A stretch of 64,000 bases of DNA from Lysinibacillus antri (GTDB lineage: Bacteria; Bacillota; Bacilli; Bacillales_A; Planococcaceae). The DNA lies in NCBI RefSeq assembly GCF_003977595.1, contig NZ_RYYR01000008.1, positions 62,001 through 126,000 of the forward strand. The letters run 5' to 3'. The position numbers and the translations under genes were made by a program. This document shows, in pieces, positions 18,287-28,398 of this stretch. The notes beneath the pieces are model-generated. The model saw nothing but the letters and a program-made list of their open reading frames with translations, had not been told where the DNA came from and made no database searches. The number at the start of each line of letters is the position of its first letter. Position 1 is the stretch's first letter.

Positions 18287-19138
18287 TTATTGAGCAGCCG
18301 GTTGGTTAGCAATTGCTGCTTCCATAATTTGTTGTCTTTCTTCTTCAGAAATACCAGCTAAAGCTTCGTTAATTTTAGCAATATTTTCGTCACCTTTACG
18401 TAGACCAATTGCAACGGATACATCTTCTTCTTTTGTTTCAAATCCTTTTTCTAATTCCACAAATGCAAAGTTTGAATTTGCAGAAGTTGAAGAAATTGCT
18501 TCAGGTCTTTCCGCAACATATCCATCAATTACGCCAGATTCTAAAGCTACACGCATATGTGCGAAACTTTCCATTGCTGTTTCTTTTTGAACACCAGGAA
18601 TTTGATCGATTACATCATAGTTCGTAGTGTTCAATTGAGATGTAATTTTAGCACCAGTAAAATCTTCTAAAGTTTTAGCATTTGCATATTTCCCATCAGC
18701 TTTTACTACAATAACAAACTCACTTGTATAGTAGTTTTCAGTAAAATCGATTGCCTCTTTACGTTTTGCAGTTGGACTCATACCAGCAATAATTGCATCA
18801 ATTACATTCGATTGTAATGCAGGTAATAAACCATCCCACTCTGTTTTTACGATCACTAATTCTTTGCCAAGAGCATCTGCTACACGTTTTGCGATTTCCA
18901 CGTCATAACCGCCAGCATACTCTTCTGATCCACTAATTTTCACTGCACCATTTGAATCATCTTGTTGCGTCCAGTTAAATGGAGGGTATCCAGCTTCTAA
19001 TCCTACTTTAAAAACTTCTTTTGATTCTGATGAGTCAGTTGTTGAAGAAGATGTACCTTCTTCTTCAGAAGAACCACATGCAGCCAGTACCATTATTGCG
19101 AATAATGTCGTCATGAATAATAATAATTTTTTTGACAT
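18287..19138 (-). CDS. Amino-acid ABC transporter substrate-binding lipoprotein (probably lysine)
   Basis: A 283-residue family-3 solute-binding protein. The signal sequence ends in the lipobox LAACG (cysteine at 21), followed by a Ser/Glu/Thr linker and the mature domain starting VGLEAGYPPFNW. Family motifs include GYDVEIAKRVADALGK and IDAIIAGMSPTAKRKEAIDF. The ATG follows GAAGGAGAG. It is the first gene after the lysine riboswitch, which makes lysine the likely ligand. Confidence 0.92.
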   Translation of the reverse strand: MSKKLLLFMTTLFAIMVLAACGSSEEEGTSSSTTDSSESKEVFKVGLEAGYPPFNWTQQDDSNGAVKISGSEEYAGGYDVEIAKRVADALGKELVIVKTEWDGLLPALQSNVIDAIIAGMSPTAKRKEAIDFTENYYTSEFVIVVKADGKYANAKTLEDFTGAKITSQLNTTNYDVIDQIPGVQKETAMESFAHMRVALESGVIDGYVAERPEAISSTSANSNFAFVELEKGFETKEEDVSVAIGLRKGDENIAKINEALAGISEEERQQIMEAAIANQPAAQ

Positions 19139-19180
19139 AATAATTCTCTCCTTCTATTTTTTATAAGAATTAAAGTATAC

Positions 19181-19213
19181 AAAAAGCGACCTAAGATGAG
19201 ACTCAGGTCGCTT
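19181..19213 (-). terminator. Riboswitch expression-platform terminator
   Basis: AGCGACCT and AGGTCGCT form a perfect stem on the minus strand, followed by TTTTT. It lies just after the lysine aptamer and before the transporter ribosome-binding site. Confidence 0.88.
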
Positions 19214-19244
19214 ATACTTTAATAGCCTAAATCCTCTTACAATC

Positions 19245-19425
19245 CCGCTTGAGATAGCACAACTCAGCAAGTAGGGTACAAGCTGAGACAGTCCTGCAAT
19301 TATTCACTGCAGGCCCAGCATGAAGTAGTGAGCCTAATTCATACTTCGGCGATATTTCCTCATTTTTATTTCATTGTCTGCTCTTGACTCCATAAAAACT
19401 AATAAAGATCGCGCCTCTACCCCAC
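19245..19425 (-). promoter_or_regulatory. Lysine riboswitch (L-box)
   Basis: On the minus strand the conserved L-box landmarks appear in order: GTAGAGGCGCGAT, then GCCGAAG, then GGCTC, then GCTGGGCCTGCAG paired with CTGCAATT, then ACTGTCTCAGC paired with GCTGAG, and finally GCTATCTC, which closes the P1 helix. Order and spacing match the well-studied lysC leader of B. subtilis as I remember it. A terminator follows, so excess lysine should switch the downstream ABC transporter off. Confidence 0.93.
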
Positions 19426-19462
19426 TAGAAATGTGAGGTTTTAATATTAAATTTCTATTAAA

Positions 19463-19491
19463 ATGTTACTATATTATCATTCGACTGTCAA
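19463..19491 (-). promoter_or_regulatory. Promoter of the lysine riboswitch-transporter unit
   Basis: TTGACA and TAACAT are separated by 17 bases on the minus strand, about 40 bases before the aptamer. Confidence 0.6.
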
Positions 19492-19554
19492 TGTGCATTT
19501 TTCTGATAATAGAAAAATACTAGAAAAAATTATGACATTTAGGTATTGTGACGA

Positions 19555-19650
19555 GTTTGGCTAATAATTGCACAAGTTTGGCTAATAGTTAGCTGTGTTT
19601 GGCTAATATCCCCCGCAACCTGGCTAATAATTACCCCAGTTTGACTAATA
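19555..19650. repeat. 21-bp-period tandem array, core GTTTGGCTAATA (5 units)
   Basis: Five 12-base cores begin at 19555, 19576, 19597, 19618 and 19639, an exact 21-base step, with 9 variable bases between them. Three cores are identical, one begins ACC in place of GTT, and the last has GAC for GGC. The array lies between the odhB terminator and the promoter of the lysine transporter. A second array with the same step and a related core is at 51353-51446. Confidence 0.8.
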
Positions 19651-19676
19651 TAACTCAGCCTCACTCTCAAACCATA

Positions 19677-19713
19677 AAAAAACTCTAGCGAATATTCACC
19701 CGCTAGAGTTTTG
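19677..19713 (-). terminator. Terminator of odhAB
   Basis: AAACTCTAGCG and CGCTAGAGTTT form a perfect 11-bp stem on the minus strand, with T residues following, just after the odhB stop. Confidence 0.88.
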
Positions 19714-19718
19714 TGTTA

Positions 19719-20978
19719 TTAAGAATTTAAAAGTAGATCTTCTGGATTTTCGATTAGTTCTTTAACTGTTTTTAAGAATCCAACTGAATCTTTACCATCG
19801 ATAATACGGTGGTCATAAGATAATGCCACGTACATCATTGGACGGATTTGTACTTCACCGTTTACCGCAACTGGACGATTCACGATTGAGTGCATTCCTA
19901 AAATACCAGCTTGTGTACCGTTCATGATTGGTGTTGACATTAATGAACCGAATACACCACCGTTAGTGATTGTAAATGATCCACCCGCCATGTCGTTTAA
20001 GCCTAATTTTTTGTCACGAGCTTTTGCTGCAAGTTCAGCAATGTTTTTCTCGATTTCCGCGAAGTTTTTGCTGTTTGCATCACGTACAACTGGTACTACT
20101 AAACCTTCTTCAGTTGATACCGCAATACCGATATCGAAGAAGTTGTTTAAGTGAATTTCGTCACCTGAAATTTGAGCATTTACATAAGGATATTTCTTAA
20201 GAGCTGCAACTACTGCTTTTGTGAAGAATGACATGAAACCTAATTTGATGTCGTTATCTTTCACAAATTGCTCTTGTTTACGTTTACGAAGAGCCATAAT
20301 GTTTGTCATGTCGATTTCGTTGAACGTTGTTAACATCGCAGTTGATTGTTTAACTTCAAGTAAACGTTTTGCGATTGTTTGACGACGACGAGACATTTTC
20401 TCGATTGTAACACGGTCAGTTTCTGCAGCTGGTGCAAAAATAACTGGACCATTGCTTGTTACCACTGGAGCCGCTACAGGAGCTGCTGCTGGTGCAGTAC
20501 CATGAGCTGCTACATCTTGTACACGTACGCGACCTTGTGGATCTACTGGAGAAATTGCACTTAAGTCAATTCCTTTTTCACGAGCTAATTTACGTGCAGC
20601 TGGAGAAGCTACAACGCGTTCATTTGAAGTTTCTTCAACTACAGGTGCAGCTGTTGTTTGAGCTGCTGCTGGCGCTGGTGCTGCAGCCGGTGCTGGTGTA
20701 GCCTCTGCTTTTGGTTCAGCTGCTGGTGCTGGTGCAGCGCCTTCTCCTGCTTCCACTACTGCGATCACTTGACCTACAAGTACTGTGTCGCCTTCTTCAG
20801 CAAGAATTTGAGTTAAAACTCCTGCTTCTTCAGAGATGATTTCTGCATTTACTTTATCTGTTTCTAATTCAACGATGAATTCGCCTTTTTCAACGCGATC
20901 TCCAACTTTTTTAACCCACTGGGCAATCGTTCCTTCTGTAATCGATTCTGCTAACTCAGGGACTTTAATTTCAGCCAC
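19719..20978 (-). CDS. odhB: Dihydrolipoyllysine-residue succinyltransferase (E2 of 2-oxoglutarate dehydrogenase)
   Basis: A 419-residue E2 subunit of the TCA-cycle 2-oxoglutarate dehydrogenase complex. The lipoyl domain has the lipoylated lysine in [10 protein letters not shown] (Lys42), followed by an Ala/Pro-rich flexible linker. The E1/E3-binding domain is recognisable at [16 protein letters not shown]. The catalytic acyltransferase domain ends with SYDHRIIDG (active-site His) and the family C-terminus PEDLLLNS. The start is GTG with AAAGGAGG upstream. It follows odhA directly (99-base gap) and ends at a strong terminator. Confidence 0.97.
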   Translation of the reverse strand: MAEIKVPELAESITEGTIAQWVKKVGDRVEKGEFIVELETDKVNAEIISEEAGVLTQILAEEGDTVLVGQVIAVVEAGEGAAPAPAAEPKAEATPAPAAAPAPAAAQTTAAPVVEETSNERVVASPAARKLAREKGIDLSAISPVDPQGRVRVQDVAAHGTAPAAAPVAAPVVTSNGPVIFAPAAETDRVTIEKMSRRRQTIAKRLLEVKQSTAMLTTFNEIDMTNIMALRKRKQEQFVKDNDIKLGFMSFFTKAVVAALKKYPYVNAQISGDEIHLNNFFDIGIAVSTEEGLVVPVVRDANSKNFAEIEKNIAELAAKARDKKLGLNDMAGGSFTITNGGVFGSLMSTPIMNGTQAGILGMHSIVNRPVAVNGEVQIRPMMYVALSYDHRIIDGKDSVGFLKTVKELIENPEDLLLNS

Positions 20979-21077
20979 TTTAATATCCTCCTTTAATAAC
21001 TCCTGTGCATTTCTTTTTTACACAAGAGATCGCTACAACTTTTCGTAGCAAGTATGATCAATGATTGAATATTAGTT

Positions 21078-23885
21078 TTATTTTGCTAAAGCTTCGTCAA
21101 TAACTTTTGCTTGAGCGATTTTATGTGAATCCATATCACCTTCAGAAGTAGAAGACATTTCTGGACGACCAACATATCTTACCTTTTTACCGTCAGCAAG
21201 TTCAAGTAAATATTCTAAAGCATATTTCCATGGTCCTTGGTTTCTCGGCTCTTCTTGTACCCAAACAATTTCTTTCGCATTAGGGTACTTCGCAATAATA
21301 TCAGATAATTTTTGTGTAGGGAATGGATATAGTTGTTCTACACGAACGATATGAAGATTATCATAACCTTCTCCATTTTGTACACGATCTGCTAAATCAA
21401 TTGTTACTTTACCAGATGCTAAGATAATGCGTTCAACTTTTTTCGCATTTGTACCTAATCCAGGTTGTTCAATTACTTCTTCAAATTTGCCATTTGCTAA
21501 TTGCTCTAAAGACGCAGCAGCTAATGGATGACGTAATAATGATTTTGGAGAAGTAATGACTAATGGACGCATTGCCTCTGTGCCTAACATTTTTGCTTGG
21601 CGACGTAATAAGTGGAAGTAGTTTCCAGCATTAGAAACGTTCGCTACGATCCAGTTGTTTTCAGCAGATAATTGTAAATAACGTTCAATACGTGCTGAAG
21701 AGTGTTCTGGTCCTTGTCCTTCCATTGCGTTAGGTAATAGAAGTACTAATCCTGATTTTTGTCCCCACTTAGAACGAGCAGATGAGATGAAGTTATCAAA
21801 CATAACTTGTGCCATGTTTGCAAAGTCACCAAATTGACCTTCCCAAATTGTTAACGCTTTGTCATTTTCTAAATTATAACCATACTCGAAACCAACAATA
21901 CCAGTTTCAGTTAATGGTGAGTTGTGTACTGCAAATGAAGCTTTAGCATCTGTGATGTGATGTAATGGTGTATATTCTTGACCATTATCTTTATCGTGCA
22001 ACACTAAATGACGTTGAGAGAATGTACCACGCTCAGCATCTTGACCAGTAATACGGATTGGATTGCCATCACGTAAAATTGCTCCAAACGCTAATGTTTC
22101 AGCATGACCCCAGTCAATTTTGTCTGTTTCTAATGCTTCTACACGTTTCTTTAAGATTTTTGCTAATTTATTTTGTGGGTTGAAACTTTCTGGCCAAGCA
22201 AGAAGATCATCGTTAATTTGTTGAATATCTTCTTTCGCTAACCCTGTTTCAACTTCAGGATATTCATTTTTAACAGCTTCTGGCATTTCAATTTCGAAAT
22301 GACCTTTTTCTGCTCCAACCTCTTTTACATGGTCGTAAGATTTTTGCATTTCAGCATAAACATCATCGTCAAGTTTTTTCACTTGATCTTCTGTTACAAC
22401 GCCTTCTTGAACAAGTTGTTGACCATAGATAGCACGAACAGTTGGGTGTTTTGTAACGATTTGATATGTTAATGGGTTAGTTACAGTTGGATCATCTGTT
22501 TCATTATGACCAAAACGACGGTATCCAATTAAGTCTATTAAAATATCTTTGCCAAAGATTTCGCGGTATTGGAATGCTAATCGAGCAACTTGTACTACTG
22601 CTTCAGTGTCATCTGCATTTACGTGAATTACAGGAATGCCGTAACCTTTTGCAACATCTGAAGAATATTTCGTTGAACGAGAATCATAATGCTCAGTTGT
22701 AAATCCAATCATATTGTTTGAAATGATATGGATTGATCCACCAGTTGTGAAACCAGTTGTATTTGCATAGTTAAATACCTCTTGAACGATCCCTTCACCA
22801 GCAAATGCAGCATCACCATGTACAAGTACTGCTAATGCTTTACTTGGATCATGAACTGGTCTACCTGGTTTTGTTGTATCTTCTTGGGCTGCACGAGTTG
22901 AACCTGTAATCACTGGGCTAACAACTTCTAAGTGCGATGGGTTGTAGGCTAATTTAACTTTTAAACCTGATTTTTTTGTATGTGTCGCACCCATGTGATA
23001 CTTCACGTCGCCAGTCCAACCTTTAGAAATCTCTAAAGAACCGTCTTTCGGGAAGAAGTAATCATTTGGTACGTGTGCAAAGTCAGCAAACATCATATCA
23101 TATGGCTTATTTACCACATGAGTTAAAACATTTAAACGACCACGGTGAGCCATACCAATTTGCATATAGTTCATTTTCTTTTCATCAGCAGCTTTTACGA
23201 TTTCATCAAGTAAAACAACTAATGTGTCTAACCCTTCGATTGAGAAGCGTTTTTGACCAACGAATGTTTTATGAATAAATTTTTCAAAGTCTTCTACACG
23301 AGTTAATCTGTCTAAAAGTACTTTTTTCTCTTCTGTAGTTAAGTTACGTTTAATAGCACCTGATTCAATTTGTTCTTGAATCCATTGGCGCTCGCCATCA
23401 GCTACATGATCATATTCATAAGCGATTTTTCCTGTATATATTGAACGCAAGTAATCAACTGCTTGTTTCCCATTGATAACGCTTGCAGGGGCATTATTAA
23501 AGAATAATGATGCTGGCATTGCAGCAAGATCTGCATCTGTTAAGTCATACGTTGAAAGTTCAATTCTTGATGAATCAAGTTTACGATCTTTTAAAGGGTA
23601 AATATCTGCAGCTAAATGTCCGTAAGAACGGATTGCATCTGCTAATTGTACTGCAGCAAAGATTTTTTTAATATTACCTGATTGTACGTTTGCCGCACCC
23701 TCAGTCACAACAGCTTCAGAACCTTCTACGAAAGGAGATCCAAATTGTTGGAAAAGTGCTGCTAATTCCGGCTCTACTTCAGCTGGATTTTGTAAGAACA
23801 AATCATATTGTTCCATTACATAGCCTAAGTTAGGGCCAGAAAATGCTGACCAAGGGGAACCAGCAAATAATACATTGTTCGACAT
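21078..23885 (-). CDS. odhA: 2-oxoglutarate dehydrogenase E1 component
   Basis: A 935-residue thiamine-diphosphate-dependent E1. It decarboxylates 2-oxoglutarate and passes succinyl groups to the E2 encoded downstream. Motifs include GMAHRGRLNVL, GDAAFAGEGIVQE (ThDP/Mg-binding), RRFGHNETDDP and the C-terminal transketolase region with MEGQGPEHSSARIERYLQ. The ATG at 23885 (MSNNVLFAG) is chosen because GGAGG lies eight bases upstream; the frame extends 13 codons further without support. It forms an operon with odhB. Confidence 0.97.
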   Translation of the reverse strand: MSNNVLFAGSPWSAFSGPNLGYVMEQYDLFLQNPAEVEPELAALFQQFGSPFVEGSEAVVTEGAANVQSGNIKKIFAAVQLADAIRSYGHLAADIYPLKDRKLDSSRIELSTYDLTDADLAAMPASLFFNNAPASVINGKQAVDYLRSIYTGKIAYEYDHVADGERQWIQEQIESGAIKRNLTTEEKKVLLDRLTRVEDFEKFIHKTFVGQKRFSIEGLDTLVVLLDEIVKAADEKKMNYMQIGMAHRGRLNVLTHVVNKPYDMMFADFAHVPNDYFFPKDGSLEISKGWTGDVKYHMGATHTKKSGLKVKLAYNPSHLEVVSPVITGSTRAAQEDTTKPGRPVHDPSKALAVLVHGDAAFAGEGIVQEVFNYANTTGFTTGGSIHIISNNMIGFTTEHYDSRSTKYSSDVAKGYGIPVIHVNADDTEAVVQVARLAFQYREIFGKDILIDLIGYRRFGHNETDDPTVTNPLTYQIVTKHPTVRAIYGQQLVQEGVVTEDQVKKLDDDVYAEMQKSYDHVKEVGAEKGHFEIEMPEAVKNEYPEVETGLAKEDIQQINDDLLAWPESFNPQNKLAKILKKRVEALETDKIDWGHAETLAFGAILRDGNPIRITGQDAERGTFSQRHLVLHDKDNGQEYTPLHHITDAKASFAVHNSPLTETGIVGFEYGYNLENDKALTIWEGQFGDFANMAQVMFDNFISSARSKWGQKSGLVLLLPNAMEGQGPEHSSARIERYLQLSAENNWIVANVSNAGNYFHLLRRQAKMLGTEAMRPLVITSPKSLLRHPLAAASLEQLANGKFEEVIEQPGLGTNAKKVERIILASGKVTIDLADRVQNGEGYDNLHIVRVEQLYPFPTQKLSDIIAKYPNAKEIVWVQEEPRNQGPWKYALEYLLELADGKKVRYVGRPEMSSTSEGDMDSHKIAQAKVIDEALAK

Positions 23886-24117
23886 GAGAATTACCTCCAA
23901 ATTTTTGCCACATGGCAGTTCCATTGTTCTACTTGAAATATTATTTCATATTTTAACATTCTTCGACAATACAAAATAACATATTGCTTATAAGTGAAGA
24001 ACGTTTTTTTTCCATCTCAATCTTACTACTCTTCACAAAAAATACAACTATTTTTCACAAATTAAGCTAATTTTTTTGAAACGTACTACTTTCAAGTCAA
24101 ATATTTATAATATAATT

Positions 24118-25512
24118 TCATAATGGGAGCATTAAAGTAAAAGTCGTTCCGTCTACTTCGCTACTTTTAACCTCTATTTCCACATTGTATTTTTCTGCTA
24201 GCATCTTTGTAATACTTAAACCTAAACCAGTTCCGCCCCCCTTATGTTCCCGTGACGCATCTGCTCGATAAAAACGATCGAATATATGGGGCAAGTGCTC
24301 TTTACCAATACCAATACCATTGTCCGCGATCGTCATAATAATTTTTTCAGATAAATATTGAACATTGATTTTAATTTTAGGTGTTTTATGGTTGTATCGA
24401 ATACCGTTTTCCACTATGTTGCGTACAATTTGGGCTAGTGCATTTTCAGTTATATTCGCATTGATTGGATTGCCTACCAAGTCTACATCGATTGAAGCTT
24501 CTGAGTAGATTATTTTAAATTCCTCAATTAACGACTGTAGAACTTTGTCAATATTTGCGGATGCATATTCATCTCTCTTTTCACTCCTTGCTAAATCTAA
24601 CAACTCTTCTATCATCTTTTTTATACGTGACACCTCTTCAAGGGATGTATTAATCGATTCTTCCAGTACTTGCGGATCATTTTTCCCCCACCTCTTAATT
24701 AAAGATAAATGCCCTTCTATTGCTTGAATAGGCGTTCTCAATTCATGGGAAGCATCCGAAACAAATTGTTGTTGTTTGAGAAAAGAACTCTGCAATTCTT
24801 CCATCATAACACGATAGATTTTTAATAAATCACCTATTTCGTCATCCGCTTGATAAGAAAAATTTATTTTTTCCTCAAAGCCTTTATCTCGTACAGAAAT
24901 CATAGAATCACGCAAATCTTGCAAAGGTTTAATTAATAAATTCGCTAGATAGTAGCTGATGGAACCTGCTAATAACATTGCCCCAACACCAGCAATCAAC
25001 ATCGCCGTTAATACATACTGCATCATGGATTGAAAGGTTGATAAAGGATGAATCAATTGCATAACGCCAGTAAAACCACCAATTTGAATAATTCGATGTG
25101 CTATGAAGACATCCTCCCCATCGAGCTCATCTTTTAATATAACTGCATTTGCAAGCTGTTCGGGTGATAATTCTATTGGGGCAGCGGGTGACACATCATT
25201 GATTCGTAAAACTTCATACCCATCATAATTAAAGATTCGGACGGTTTGGTCTTGATTGACAATTGCTTTTAATAAACCTGTATTCCCTTGAAATTCTTCG
25301 ATAGAAATAAAATATTTGGAATGAAAAAAGGATGTTAAATCATCCATAGAGCGAATGGCATTATTTTCTTCATTTTGAATGAGCCACGAATAAAGGGCAA
25401 AATAGGTTAACATACAGATGGCGGCATAGCTTATGAAAATAACGATCGCCGTTGACAATGTCCATTTCTTTTTTAAAGATTGGTTAACGATCAATACTTT
25501 TAGTTTATTCAT
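24118..25512 (-). CDS. Two-component sensor histidine kinase (ArlS-like)
   Basis: A 464-residue membrane kinase. It has a TM helix at about 18-40, an extracellular sensor (about 45-160), a second TM at about 165-185 and HAMP to about 240. The HisKA box [20 protein letters not shown] carries the phospho-accepting histidine. The HATPase domain has N-box [17 protein letters not shown] and [10 protein letters not shown]. The HisKA box is strikingly like ArlS of staphylococci and its Bacillus relatives. It overlaps its response regulator by four bases (ATGA). Confidence 0.92.
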   Translation of the reverse strand: MNKLKVLIVNQSLKKKWTLSTAIVIFISYAAICMLTYFALYSWLIQNEENNAIRSMDDLTSFFHSKYFISIEEFQGNTGLLKAIVNQDQTVRIFNYDGYEVLRINDVSPAAPIELSPEQLANAVILKDELDGEDVFIAHRIIQIGGFTGVMQLIHPLSTFQSMMQYVLTAMLIAGVGAMLLAGSISYYLANLLIKPLQDLRDSMISVRDKGFEEKINFSYQADDEIGDLLKIYRVMMEELQSSFLKQQQFVSDASHELRTPIQAIEGHLSLIKRWGKNDPQVLEESINTSLEEVSRIKKMIEELLDLARSEKRDEYASANIDKVLQSLIEEFKIIYSEASIDVDLVGNPINANITENALAQIVRNIVENGIRYNHKTPKIKINVQYLSEKIIMTIADNGIGIGKEHLPHIFDRFYRADASREHKGGGTGLGLSITKMLAEKYNVEIEVKSSEVDGTTFTLMLPL

Positions 25513-26189
25513 TCTCTCACCACATACCCTACACCACGCACCGTTTCAATATATGGTGATTGTTCTGTTTTTAGTTTCATCCGTAAATGGCGAATATAAA
25601 CATCGATTACATTTGTTTCAACTTCAGAGTCATATCCCCAGACAGTTTGTAAAATCATTTCTCTAGGGCATACTCGATTTTTATTTTCACAAAGTAATTT
25701 TAATAAATCGTATTCGGTCTTTGTTAGCTCTAATTTTTCTCCTTTAAAATAAACCTCATAAGAAGACGGGTAAATGACAATATCTCGAACTTGAACCTGT
25801 TCTTCTTTTTCAGTCACTTCATTATTACTAACGCGTCTTAAAATTGATCGTATTCGGGCTAGTAACTCCTCGATTGCAAAGGGTTTGACAATATAATCAT
25901 CCGCTCCTGCATCTAGACCTGCCACTCTGTCCATCACAGCATCCCGAGCAGTTATTAATATGATGGGTACGTTGGATTGGGCACGGACTCTTCGGCACAC
26001 TTCAATGCCATTTAACCCGGGCAACATGACGTCTAACAAAATACAGTCAAAGGATTCCTCTAATGCTTTGTTTAACCCTTCTCTCCCATCGTATGTGACG
26101 GTTACTTCAAATTGTTCATGTTTTAACTCAAGTTCAACAAAACGTGCAATATTTTTTTCATCTTCAACGAGTAATATTCGTTTATTCAT
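25509..26189 (-). CDS. OmpR/PhoB-family response regulator (ArlR-like)
   Basis: A 226-residue regulator. The receiver domain has the acidic pair VEDEK, phospho-acceptor [11 protein letters not shown] and K-switch [10 protein letters not shown]; the C-terminal winged helix has [14 protein letters not shown] and YIRHLRMKL, ending [12 protein letters not shown]. The ATG at 26189 ([11 protein letters not shown]) is preferred because AAGGTGAG precedes it; the seven extra codons upstream are unlikely. It is translated with the downstream kinase. The regulon is not evident from sequence. Confidence 0.94.
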   Translation of the reverse strand: MNKRILLVEDEKNIARFVELELKHEQFEVTVTYDGREGLNKALEESFDCILLDVMLPGLNGIEVCRRVRAQSNVPIILITARDAVMDRVAGLDAGADDYIVKPFAIEELLARIRSILRRVSNNEVTEKEEQVQVRDIVIYPSSYEVYFKGEKLELTKTEYDLLKLLCENKNRVCPREMILQTVWGYDSEVETNVIDVYIRHLRMKLKTEQSPYIETVRGVGYVVRE

Positions 26190-26221
26190 ATGCTCACCTT
26201 TTGTCATCATTTATTTAAATA

Positions 26222-26262
26222 GAAAAAGCCTCGTTCTAAGTTTAACTTAAAAACGAGACTTT
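26222..26262 (-). terminator. Terminator of the PAS-GGDEF gene
   Basis: AAGTCTCGTT pairs with AACGAGGCTT (one G-T pair), with inner pairing AAGTT/AACTT, followed by TTTTC on the minus strand. Confidence 0.75.
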
Positions 26263-26283
26263 GGTAAGAAATGTGGAGTTGAT

Positions 26284-26299
26284 TAGACACTATTCAAAC
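26284..26299 (-). repeat. Short relative of the TGTCTA-type dispersed repeat
   Basis: On the minus strand GTTTGAATAGTGTCTA differs at one base from the corresponding core at 18194-18209. Flanks diverge. Confidence 0.3.
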
Positions 26300-26334
26300 G
26301 CTAAACAATTATACATTTATTCTAAAAACCACAA

Positions 26335-28374
26335 TTAATCTTCATAAAATTTATAGTTATTTTTGGACATTGATTTTGTAGCATACAGCGCTTGATCCGC
26401 ACAGTCTAGTAATGCTTCAAGTTTTGAGCCATGATCGGGATAAAACGAAATACCAATTGAAGTCGTTGGTTTGAAATGATGGCTTGAAATCATCCATCCT
26501 TTTTCTAAAGTTTCTTTAATTCGTTTGATAATTAGTTTTACTTGTTCATTGCGTTTTTGCTGATTTTTTACAAGGTCAGTAAGGATGATACAAAATTCAT
26601 CGCCACCAAGTCGTACAACTAAATCATTGGAACGAACACTACTTGATAGGGCATTACCGAATTCAGTTAAAAATTCGTCGCCAACCTCATGACCAAATCG
26701 ATCATTTACCTCTTTAAAATTATCACCATCGACATAGAGCACTGCAACGGATTGATCCTTTATTTTTGCTTTTTCTAAAAGTATAGGAAATTCCTTTTGA
26801 ATATAACGTCGATTTGGTAATTGCGTGAGTGAATCATGGAAAGCAAGGAATAGCAATTGATTTTCAAACTTTTTACGCTCTGTTATTTCTCTAGCAACCA
26901 TAATAATTCGGCTTCCGCGATTTCGTGAATAATCGTTGACAATTGTATAGTTACATTCACACCAAGATATATCCCCATCTTTAGATTTGTGTATAAGTTC
27001 AATTTTTGAATTATTCTTCGATTCTATATTGTATATTTCAGTATTCCAAATTTCCCTACTCTCGGCAGTTAATAGTTTCGTATAAAATTGTCCGATTAAC
27101 TCTTCATCTTTATATCCAAGTTTTGTTGTATAGGCATTAGAAGCATAAAGAATAATCCCATCTTCATTTGTAATAACAATTAAATCACTCGTATTTTCGG
27201 TAATCATACGAAACATATGTTCAATATTCCGTAATTCCGTTAACATTTGTTTTTTTTGTGTGATGTTATATCGAACCGACATATACTGTTGTATGTGCCC
27301 CATTTCATCTAAAAGCGGAATAATCGTTGTATCCACCCAATATGGAACGCCTAGTTTTGTTCGATTACAGATTTCCCCACGCCAAACATCACCATTTTGA
27401 ATGGTATCCCATAGATTTTTGAAAAACTCAGCAGAATGGAACCGGGAATTTAAGATTTTATGGGTGTTTCCTATTAGTTCTTCTCGGCTATAGCCCGATT
27501 GTTCAATAAATCGTTCATTTACCTCGATAATGACACCCTCTAAATCTGTAAGGGATACTTCCGCGGTACTATTAATGGCATATTTAAAATTGGATAGCCC
27601 ATTTGAAGTAATGCGCAATTGCTGCTCTTGTTGGAGGAAATCAGTAATTTCTTGCAAAATAATAAATATTCCTACAACAGTGGATTCTTGATCATTTTGA
27701 TAGATTGGCGAAAAAGTAGCTGAAAAACTTCTTTTTGCACCCTCTTTATCAACAAAGGATAAAAGCTTAGAAGATAAGTTCTTCCCCTCACAAGCCTCCT
27801 TCAATAAAAGTTTTAATTGTTCAGGTTCTTGATTAGAAGTAATTGGCAAGTCAACAAAGTATTGCCAACGAACTTCTTCTATATCCAAATTAAAATCTTG
27901 TAAAAACTGCGGATTTGCTTCGAGTAAACGCCCATCACTCGATATTAAGACCGTAGATAAAAATGTATTAAAAAATACGGACCGCATAAATAAATATTTA
28001 TCCTGCAAATCCCGATCAAAAGAAATTTCTTTCGTAATCGCTAAAATACATTCTTTTCCATCATGAATGATTGGCAAGACCGATGTTTCATATTTTCGAA
28101 CTTCAGAATCTACATAGCTATAATCCTCATAATTTACTTGTTCTTTCTTTTCTAATGCTAGATTATAGTGTTCAATAATCAGTTCATATTGGCCTTTATT
28201 CATGATTTCCGTCATGTTTTTACCAATTGCATCTTCCGAAAGTAGTTGTAAAGACTTCTTATTTATATAAATATATTTATAATCTTCCTCATTTTTTTCT
28301 AGATAATAAACAAAATCATTGCTTTTCCCAAATAATAATTCAAATTGTTCTTTCGGAAGAATTGTTAACGACAT
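26335..28374 (-). CDS. Sensor diguanylate cyclase with multiple PAS domains
   Basis: A soluble protein of 679 residues with four PAS-type sensor segments (about 5-120, 130-250, 260-380 and 385-505) and a C-terminal GGDEF domain (about 515-675). The PAS repeats show GYSREELIGNTHKILNS and GYKDEELIGQFY. The active-site motif is RLGGDEFCIIL, so the enzyme should make cyclic di-GMP from GTP. An RxxD-type inhibitory site is not obvious. ATG 28374 has AGGAGG eight bases upstream and is preferred to a GTG three codons earlier. It lies downstream of dapF and has its own terminator. Confidence 0.9.
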   Translation of the reverse strand: MSLTILPKEQFELLFGKSNDFVYYLEKNEEDYKYIYINKKSLQLLSEDAIGKNMTEIMNKGQYELIIEHYNLALEKKEQVNYEDYSYVDSEVRKYETSVLPIIHDGKECILAITKEISFDRDLQDKYLFMRSVFFNTFLSTVLISSDGRLLEANPQFLQDFNLDIEEVRWQYFVDLPITSNQEPEQLKLLLKEACEGKNLSSKLLSFVDKEGAKRSFSATFSPIYQNDQESTVVGIFIILQEITDFLQQEQQLRITSNGLSNFKYAINSTAEVSLTDLEGVIIEVNERFIEQSGYSREELIGNTHKILNSRFHSAEFFKNLWDTIQNGDVWRGEICNRTKLGVPYWVDTTIIPLLDEMGHIQQYMSVRYNITQKKQMLTELRNIEHMFRMITENTSDLIVITNEDGIILYASNAYTTKLGYKDEELIGQFYTKLLTAESREIWNTEIYNIESKNNSKIELIHKSKDGDISWCECNYTIVNDYSRNRGSRIIMVAREITERKKFENQLLFLAFHDSLTQLPNRRYIQKEFPILLEKAKIKDQSVAVLYVDGDNFKEVNDRFGHEVGDEFLTEFGNALSSSVRSNDLVVRLGGDEFCIILTDLVKNQQKRNEQVKLIIKRIKETLEKGWMISSHHFKPTTSIGISFYPDHGSKLEALLDCADQALYATKSMSKNNYKFYED

Positions 28375-28398
28375 TTTACGCACCTCCTAATGTGCGGT

